This document shows, piece after piece, positions 58,882 through 64,000 of a stretch of DNA of 64,000 bases (position 1 is the first letter of the stretch; every line of letters begins with the position of its first letter). The translations under genes were made by a program, and so were the position numbers. This DNA comes from Thiopseudomonas sp. (GTDB lineage Bacteria; Pseudomonadota; Gammaproteobacteria; Pseudomonadales; Pseudomonadaceae). Location: assembly GCA_023228985.1 (NCBI GenBank), contig JALOAC010000002.1, positions 62,001 through 126,000 of the forward strand, in the 5' to 3' direction. The notes under the pieces were generated by a model, which did no database searches, was not told the origin of the DNA, and saw only the letters and a program-made list of their open reading frames with translations.

Positions 58882-60228
58882 GTGATTAAAAAACCAGCCA
58901 AAACAAACTCTTTGCTAGCTGAGCTGTTGGAGCACATCAGCAAAAAGCAGCCAGAAAAGCTTGGTAAATATCTTGAATACCATCAGCCTGTAGATAATAA
59001 AGGCCGTTACCTACCCTTTGATGAATACCGGTATCGCGTGGCCAATGATTTAGAGCCGGATTTGGCTTGGGCTTTAACCAAGGCTGCTAGAGCCGCACAA
59101 CACATGCCACTACTGCCATTGGGTGATGATAAAACCGTCTGTACCTTCATGCTTACCCAGCGCATTCATACAGCAATTTCCCATGTCGACCGACATGCCA
59201 CTACAGCAGCTCTTGAGTGGATGAGCAGCAAAATTGGCGAAGGAAGTCATTTTGAATACCTATTAAATGATTTAATCGAAGATGAGGCGATAAGCAGTAG
59301 CCAGCTGGAAGGCGCTGCAACCACCACATTAATTGCGAAGGAAATGCTCAAACGTAAGCGCAAGCCTCGCACGCTCGACGAAAAAATGATTCTTGGCAAC
59401 TTTAAGATGATGAAGTTTGCTTGGGACAACAAAAATAAACCCTTGAGCGTTGCGCTGATTCTCGCCATGCACCGCGAAGGGACAAAGGGTATCAACAATG
59501 ATAACTATAGCCCCGGCGCATTTAGGCAAACCGATGATGTAGTTGTCGTAGATGCACAAGGCGAAACCCTGCATACACCACCTAGTGCAGACGCAATCGA
59601 GCAACGACTGAATGAGGTGGTCAGGTGGGCTAACACGCACCATCACGATGCAGACAGCAATGCATACATTCACCCCATGATTAAAGCTATCTGCTTACAC
59701 TTCTCAATTGGCTTTGAGCATCCATTCCGCGACGGTAATGGACGGGTAGCCCGCTCTTTATTCTATTGGTATATGTTTAAAAATGAGTATGCCGCCTTTA
59801 GATATATTGCAATTAGCACCCTGTTAAAATCGGCACCTGTCAAATATGGCAAATCCTACCTCTACTCAGAAACCGACGGGATGGATTTAACCTATTTCAT
59901 TGAACATCAGTGCAGCGTAATCGTAAGGGCTATTAACAGTTTTAATGATGCCTACATCAAGTCAGTTAAAGACATACAAAGGTTTAACAACTGGATTGAT
60001 GACTCCGATTTACACGAAAAATTATCGGATAGACAAAAGGTTATATACCAATTAGCTAAAAGCGGTACCGAAAAAAAATTTACTGCAACAAATGTAAAGG
60101 AAAACTTAGACTGCTCATACAATACCGCTGCATCAGCATTGAACGGGCTAGTAGAGATGGATATTTTCAGCAAGAAAAAAGAAGGTCGCGAATGGGTTTA
60201 CTGCTTAGCAGAGGAAGTTATCACGTAA
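58882..60228 (+). CDS. Fic-family protein (class II) with C-terminal winged helix
   Basis: A 448-residue Fic protein, a family that usually transfers AMP from ATP to target proteins. The catalytic motif HPFRDGNGRVARSLFYW (about 280-296) is intact. The auto-inhibitory helix motif SSQLEG (about 138-143) precedes it, making it a class II, self-inhibited Fic. The last 70 residues form a helix-turn-helix or winged helix (FTATNVKENLDCSYNTAAS). It starts at a GTG with AGGA close upstream. It has no antitoxin gene and no operon partner. Operator-like repeats before it suggest autoregulation. Targets are unknown. Confidence 0.9.
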   Translation: MIKKPAKTNSLLAELLEHISKKQPEKLGKYLEYHQPVDNKGRYLPFDEYRYRVANDLEPDLAWALTKAARAAQHMPLLPLGDDKTVCTFMLTQRIHTAISHVDRHATTAALEWMSSKIGEGSHFEYLLNDLIEDEAISSSQLEGAATTTLIAKEMLKRKRKPRTLDEKMILGNFKMMKFAWDNKNKPLSVALILAMHREGTKGINNDNYSPGAFRQTDDVVVVDAQGETLHTPPSADAIEQRLNEVVRWANTHHHDADSNAYIHPMIKAICLHFSIGFEHPFRDGNGRVARSLFYWYMFKNEYAAFRYIAISTLLKSAPVKYGKSYLYSETDGMDLTYFIEHQCSVIVRAINSFNDAYIKSVKDIQRFNNWIDDSDLHEKLSDRQKVIYQLAKSGTEKKFTATNVKENLDCSYNTAASALNGLVEMDIFSKKKEGREWVYCLAEEVIT

Positions 60229-60530
60229 GGAAGAGCATAGGTTACTAGTAAACGCTATTAACAACTCACGGAGCTTATTTACCTCAAATCTTGTGACTCT
60301 AAGCGCTTAATAAAAAACGATGCACACCCATAAAATTATTACCGCTAATAAGCTGCTAAACCGCAGAAGTTATTTTTGCCATCATCGAACGTCCACAACA
60401 GGTAGATGACGCCAGCGGCTCATTGCAAACAGCTATTAATACAGCCAAGCTCTCAACTACCACGAGATGCTTGGCTATTGTCAGTGTTACAGCTAGTTAC
60501 TACACCAAAAAGATCGTATAACAAAGCTTC
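60229..60530. other. Gap between the Fic gene and trpA
   Basis: A 302-base AT-rich stretch between convergent genes. It holds an inverted repeat AGCCAAGC (60443-60450) / GCTTGGCT (60469-60476), with further TCTC/GAGA pairing inside, which could end trpBA transcripts, although no T-run is seen on the minus strand. A frame of about 50 codons without a start codon spans 60360-60520 on the plus strand. I do not recognise it and see no other feature. Confidence 0.45.
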
Positions 60531-61340
60531 CTACAACCGCGCCCCACGCACACCCGTGCTAATCTCGCGGCATTGCGCCAGCACATCGGCGACCGCTTGC
60601 TCTGGGGTGGCTGCTTGGTTGATTTTATCGACCAATGCCGAGCCCACCACCACGCCTTCAGCCAAACGCGCCACATTGGCGGCGTGTTCTGGCGTGCGGA
60701 TACCAAAACCGATACAGACCGGTAAATCACTGTGACGACGCAAGCGCGCGACGGCTTCTTCGACGTGCTCAAGGCTTGCGGTAGCACCACCGGTAATACC
60801 CGCCACCGAGACGTAGTAAATAAAACCTGAGCTGTTATTCAGTACCTTGGGCAAACGCTGATCATCAGTGGTCGGTGTGGTCAAGCGAATAAAATCTATC
60901 CCTGCGGCCTGCGCCGGCTCACACAGCTCTTCGTTATGCTCAGGCGGCACATCAACAACAATCAAACCATCGACGCCGGCTTCATGGGCATCACGCACAA
61001 AGTTATCCACACCATAGTGATGAATCGGGTTGAAATACCCCATCAACACCACCGGGGTGCTCTGGTTATCTTGGCGAAACTCACGCACTATCTGCAAAGT
61101 TTTACGCAGCGTATGGCCGTTTTTTAATGCACGCTGGTTAGCCAGCTGAATCGCTGGGCCATCCGCCATAGGATCGGTAAAGGGCATGCCTAATTCGATC
61201 ACATCCGCACCTGCGTCTGGCAGGCCTTTAAAAATTTGCATGGCACTGCTGTAGTCAGGGTCGCCCGAGGTGACAAAAGTGACCAATGCCGCACGATTTT
61301 GTTGTTTTAACTGCGCAAAACACGCCTCAATACGACTCAT
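60531..61340 (-). CDS. trpA: Tryptophan synthase alpha chain
   Basis: A 269-residue TIM-barrel subunit cleaving indole-3-glycerol phosphate to indole and glyceraldehyde 3-phosphate. Catalytic Glu is in DVIELGMPFTDPMADGPAIQ and catalytic Asp in the VDGLIVVDVPPEHNEEL region; the phosphate loop is GFGIRTPEHAANVA. The start overlaps the trpB stop by four bases. In Pseudomonas trpBA is separate from the other trp genes and induced by indoleglycerol phosphate through TrpI, whose gene diverges upstream of trpB here. Confidence 0.97.
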   Translation of the reverse strand: MSRIEACFAQLKQQNRAALVTFVTSGDPDYSSAMQIFKGLPDAGADVIELGMPFTDPMADGPAIQLANQRALKNGHTLRKTLQIVREFRQDNQSTPVVLMGYFNPIHHYGVDNFVRDAHEAGVDGLIVVDVPPEHNEELCEPAQAAGIDFIRLTTPTTDDQRLPKVLNNSSGFIYYVSVAGITGGATASLEHVEEAVARLRRHSDLPVCIGFGIRTPEHAANVARLAEGVVVGSALVDKINQAATPEQAVADVLAQCREISTGVRGARL

Positions 61341-62548
61341 GATTGTTCTCCTTGCGCGCCTAAATAGTGCATTACGGTTTGCATGTCTTTATCACCACGA
61401 CCGGATAGGTTAACGACCATCAGGTGATCTTTGGCCAAACTGGGCGCGCGCTTGATCACCTCAGCTAACGCATGGGATGACTCTAATGCTGGAATAATGC
61501 CTTCTAAACGGCACAGCAATTGAAACGCTTCCAATGCCTCATCATCGGTAATGGCGGTGTATTCAACCCGACCCGTATCATGCAACCACGCATGTTCAGG
61601 TCCTACACCTGGGTAATCCAATCCCGCAGAAATGGAGTGAGCGTCTTTGATTTGCCCGTCTTCATCTTGCAATAAGTAGGTTTTATTACCGTGCAGCACG
61701 CCGGGTGCGCCACCAAGCAAGCTTGCCGCATGCTTGCCTGTTTCCACACCTAGACCGGCGGCTTCCACACCAATAATGTTCACACTGGGGTCATCTAAAA
61801 ACTCATGGTACAAACCCATGGCGTTAGAGCCACCGCCAATGCAGGCCACCAATGAATCCGGCAAACGGCCTTCTTGCTCCTGCAATTGCGCACGGGTTTC
61901 GCGGCCAATCACCGATTGGAAATCACGTACCATGGCGGGGAAGGGGTGCGGACCCGCGACCGTACCAATCAGATAAAACGTGTTGTCTACGTTCGTTACC
62001 CAATCACGCAAAGCTTCATTCATGGCGTCTTTCAACGTGCCGGTACCGGCTTTAACAGGAATCACCTCAGCCCCTAACAGCTTCATGCGAAACACGTTGG
62101 CCTGTTGACGCTCGATATCTGTAGTGCCCATGTACACCACGCATTGCAAACCAAAACGTGCCGCAACAGTCGCCGTCGCCACACCGTGCATACCCGCACC
62201 GGTTTCGGCAATAATGCGTTTTTTGCCCATGCGTCGCGCCAGCAAAATTTGCCCGATGCAGTTGTTAATCTTGTGGGCGCCGGTGTGGTTGAGCTCTTCG
62301 CGCTTTAGATAAATCTTTGCGCCGCCTAAATGCTCGGTGAGGCGTTCAGCAAAATACAATGGGCTAGGGCGACCCACATAGTCGCGCTGAAAATACGCCA
62401 GCTCTTTCTGGAACTCAGGGTCCTCTTTGGCTTGCTCGTAGGCTTTGCCCAACTCTAGGATCAGCGGCATCAGGGTTTCCGCAACATAGCGTCCACCAAA
62501 AATACCGAATAGACCACGCTCATCTGGCGCTGCCGAATAATTTGTCAT
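61337..62548 (-). CDS. trpB: Tryptophan synthase beta chain
   Basis: A 403-residue PLP enzyme joining indole and serine to tryptophan. The PLP lysine is in ELNHTGAHKINNCIGQ and the phosphate loop in ACIGGGSNAMGLYHEF; the C-terminal NLSGRGDKDMQTV is present. I start at the ATG 62546-62548 (MTNYSAAPDERGLFGIFGG), matching Pseudomonas TrpB, with GGAA nine bases upstream. The open frame extends 16 codons further without similarity. It is the first gene of trpBA, divergent from trpI by about 100 bases. Confidence 0.97.
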   Translation of the reverse strand: MTNYSAAPDERGLFGIFGGRYVAETLMPLILELGKAYEQAKEDPEFQKELAYFQRDYVGRPSPLYFAERLTEHLGGAKIYLKREELNHTGAHKINNCIGQILLARRMGKKRIIAETGAGMHGVATATVAARFGLQCVVYMGTTDIERQQANVFRMKLLGAEVIPVKAGTGTLKDAMNEALRDWVTNVDNTFYLIGTVAGPHPFPAMVRDFQSVIGRETRAQLQEQEGRLPDSLVACIGGGSNAMGLYHEFLDDPSVNIIGVEAAGLGVETGKHAASLLGGAPGVLHGNKTYLLQDEDGQIKDAHSISAGLDYPGVGPEHAWLHDTGRVEYTAITDDEALEAFQLLCRLEGIIPALESSHALAEVIKRAPSLAKDHLMVVNLSGRGDKDMQTVMHYLGAQGEQS

Positions 62549-62649
62549 GTTGGTTATTCCATTGATAGCAAAATATATGCACTTAACATACGCCAATTAG
62601 TGCGCAACAAAAAGCGATAAAAACACACACTCATGTTAGTATTTCTCAC
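62549..62649. promoter_or_regulatory. trpB-trpI divergent control region
   Basis: A 101-base gap. On the minus strand TATATT (62577-62572) can serve as the trpB -10, with no good -35, as expected for a TrpI-activated promoter. The trpI side contains TTAGTATT close to the gene. The known Pseudomonas arrangement has TrpI binding here and activating trpBA with indoleglycerol phosphate. The exact sites were not resolved. Confidence 0.5.
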
Positions 62650-63534
62650 ATGAATTACTTAACCCAACTGCCCTCACTCAATGCACTCAAAGCTTTTCTT
62701 GCCGTAGCCGAGCAGGGCAGCATAACCGCTGCTGCACAAAGCTTAAACGTCACCCATGGTGCAATCAGTCGACAGATAAAGCAGCTGGAAGATCAACTGG
62801 GCATGCCATTAACCAGCAAACATGGACGCGGCATAAAACTCACAGATGCAGGGCAACAACTCTATACCGATACCAGTCCAGCCCTAGCGGCGATCGCTCA
62901 AAGCTGCCAACAACTTAAGCAGCTCAATCGCGATAAACCCATTGTCTTGGCCTGTTCGGGCAGTATTTTAGCGCGCTGGTTGATACCTCGTTTGCATCAA
63001 CTGCAGCAGGAACTGCCTGAATTAGCCTTGCAACTGATCACCAGTACCGGAGATGACAACCCACAGCAGCAGGGCGCCGATGCGAGCCTGTTGTTTACCC
63101 AGAGCTGCGTGGCACAAAGCGCCAGCCAATTTGTGTTGGATCACGAACGTATCGGACCCGTTGTTAGCCCTGAGTTTGCCAAACAGCATCAGCTCATCGA
63201 TAGCCCAATCGAGCGCATTCTCGATTTTGCCGTGCTCCACACCCAATCCCGCCCGCAAGCCTGGCCAGACTGGGCAGCACAACAATTAGGCGGCCAGCAG
63301 CTACAACTCGGACAAGGCTTTGCGCATCTGTATTACTTATTAGAGGCCATCACTGCGGGCATGGGTATCGGTATTGCCCCGCAGCAGCTCGTTGATGCCG
63401 ATATTCAACAAGGCAGGCTCATTGCACCTTGGGGTTTTGTACGCACTTCAGCAACCTTCTGTTTAAATCTACATAACCCGCAACAGGCTCAAGCGATTGA
63501 GCAGCTCGCTCAATGGTTTAGCGCACATCTTTAA
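62650..63534 (+). CDS. trpI: TrpI, LysR-family activator of trpBA
   Basis: A 294-residue LysR-type regulator with an N-terminal winged helix (LNALKAFLAVAEQGSITAAAQSLNVTHGAISRQIKQLE, written here in two overlapping parts of the first 45 residues: LNALKAFLAVAEQGS and ITAAAQSLNVTHGAISRQ) and a periplasmic-binding-protein-like effector domain (about 90-290). Divergence from trpBA and the GcvA/TrpI-like sequence (EQLGMPLTSKHGRGIKLT resembles its hinge) identify it as TrpI, which uses indoleglycerol phosphate as inducer. It is followed by the same small gene as in P. aeruginosa. Confidence 0.92.
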   Translation: MNYLTQLPSLNALKAFLAVAEQGSITAAAQSLNVTHGAISRQIKQLEDQLGMPLTSKHGRGIKLTDAGQQLYTDTSPALAAIAQSCQQLKQLNRDKPIVLACSGSILARWLIPRLHQLQQELPELALQLITSTGDDNPQQQGADASLLFTQSCVAQSASQFVLDHERIGPVVSPEFAKQHQLIDSPIERILDFAVLHTQSRPQAWPDWAAQQLGGQQLQLGQGFAHLYYLLEAITAGMGIGIAPQQLVDADIQQGRLIAPWGFVRTSATFCLNLHNPQQAQAIEQLAQWFSAHL

Positions 63535-63584
63535 TAATGAACACGCATTACTAACAGACAGATACTCGAGGTAACAGAATAGAT

Positions 63585-63614
63585 TTGGTCAAAACCCGGC
63601 AATGATAGTACAAT
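63585..63614 (+). promoter_or_regulatory. Candidate promoter of the small gene after trpI
   Basis: TTGGTC (63585-63590) and TACAAT (63609-63614) are separated by 18 bases. The predicted start leaves a leader of about 55 bases before the ATG, which has a strong AGGAGG ribosome-binding site. Confidence 0.5.
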
Positions 63615-63674
63615 GACAGCACTTGTTTAGTTTATCTTGACTGACTAAGCCGTCCTAATCCACAGGAGGACAGT

Positions 63675-63932
63675 ATGCAAATCTCAAGCGGTATGATGCC
63701 CATGGGTATCCAAGCCATACAAAATGGCCAGCAACAAATGACAGAAGCAGCACAGGCGGTTGCCAGCTCAACGGCAAACTCAAACGCCGACCAAGCGCCA
63801 GACTTTAACATTGCCGATCTAACCCAGCAGTTAGTGCAAATGGATCAAGCCAAGCACTTAACCATGGCAGGCGCAAAAATGGTGCAAACAGCCGACGAAG
63901 CGCTAGGTACTATCATTAATACTATGGCGTAA
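63675..63932 (+). CDS. Small conserved protein (PA0038-like) with a flagellar rod/hook-type C-terminal motif
   Basis: An 85-residue protein with no signal peptide or membrane segment. The N-terminus is Gly/Met/Gln-rich (SSGMMPMGIQAIQNGQQQM), the centre is Ala/Ser/Asn-rich, and the last 35 residues (LTQQLVQMDQAKHL, then GAKMVQTADEALGTIIN) resemble the C-terminal helix of flagellar rod and hook proteins (AxAKVIxTADEMLGTLL). Similar short proteins are common in Pseudomonas, including one directly after trpI in P. aeruginosa. Their function is unknown. An AGGAGG ribosome-binding site precedes the ATG and a terminator follows, so it is a monocistronic gene. Confidence 0.82.
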   Translation: MQISSGMMPMGIQAIQNGQQQMTEAAQAVASSTANSNADQAPDFNIADLTQQLVQMDQAKHLTMAGAKMVQTADEALGTIINTMA

Positions 63933-63955
63933 CTTCGTCTAAACCACGCTTTGCT

Positions 63956-63992
63956 AAAAGCCGTTCTACTCGAAAGAGGGACGGCTTTTTTT
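63956..63992 (+). terminator. Rho-independent terminator of the small gene
   Basis: AAAAGCCGT pairs with ACGGCTTTT, the inner CTACTC/GAGGG bases extend the stem with one bulge around GAAA, and a run of T follows. It starts 24 bases after the stop codon. Confidence 0.9.
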
Positions 63993-64000
63993 GTCCCTGC

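Noticed and set aside
60360..60520. Open frame of about 50 codons before trpA as a gene remnant
   Set aside because: No start codon, no ribosome-binding site and no recognisable homology.
61003..61011. Perfect DnaA box TTATCCACA inside trpA
   Set aside because: A single nine-base match in coding sequence, 14 kb from dnaA with no companions, is expected by chance and by codon content.
1..64000. CRISPR arrays, insertion sequences, prophage, tRNA or rRNA genes
   Set aside because: No regularly spaced repeats, transposase or integrase motifs, or tRNA/rRNA-like segments were seen on reading both strands.

Overview
The window is a chromosomal segment of a denitrifying gammaproteobacterium, almost certainly a member of Pseudomonadaceae. 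The dnaA-dnaN-recF-gyrB block, two perfect parS sites, the trpBA/trpI divergon followed by a small PA0038-like gene, rho-ubiD-fre, and a two-component/dsb cluster all match Pseudomonas gene content. The moderate G+C and the shuffled order around the origin suggest a reduced or rearranged lineage (Thiopseudomonas/Denitrificimonas-like) rather than a classic Pseudomonas; that placement is inference. No insertion sequence, prophage, CRISPR array, rRNA or tRNA was recognised.

Layout. 1-3.6 kb (minus): partial aldehyde dehydrogenase, a ThDP-dependent decarboxylase/ALS-like enzyme and a flavin dehydrogenase, probably one catabolic operon of unknown substrate. 3.7-10.2 kb: housekeeping genes glyQS, a YqiA-like esterase, ilvA with a small membrane protein, and rpiA. 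10.2-10.7 kb: non-coding tract with a strong hairpin and an inverted pair of REP-like elements. 10.7-18.7 kb (minus): complete nosRZDFYL nitrous-oxide reductase cluster, with a consensus-like FNR/DNR box upstream of nosR and a clear terminator between nosZ and nosD. 19.0-21.0 kb: a PilJ-CZB chemoreceptor. 21-22 kb: rarD. 22.1-24.4 kb: an SCO copper chaperone and nirQ-norE-norF. 24.6-33 kb: nirSMCFDLGHJN for cytochrome cd1 nitrite reductase and heme d1 synthesis, lacking nirE.

33-46.8 kb: uvrD, trhP(yegQ), an SBF-type transporter opposite an AraC regulator, nhaD, a 49-residue oxidoreductase-like protein, ogt, fre, ubiD, rho, trxA and ppx. 47-53 kb: dnaA-dnaN-recF-gyrB. rpmH/rnpA, normally next to dnaA, are replaced by ppx. 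53-58.7 kb: a DsbRS-type two-component system divergent from dsbD, a TlpA-like gene and dsbG. 58.9-60.2 kb: an isolated Fic protein with operator-like repeats. 60.5-64 kb: trpA, trpB, divergent trpI and the small PA0038-like gene with its terminator.

How the genes work together. The 10.7-33 kb region is a nearly complete nitrite-to-N2 module apart from nitric oxide reductase (norCB) and nirE, which must be encoded elsewhere. The shared FNR/DNR-type sites point to joint induction under low oxygen plus nitrogen oxides. SCO, NosL (with an unusually His/Met-rich tail) and NosDFY would supply copper and sulfur to NosZ. The PilJ-type chemoreceptor inside the module probably steers cells toward nitrate/nitrite.
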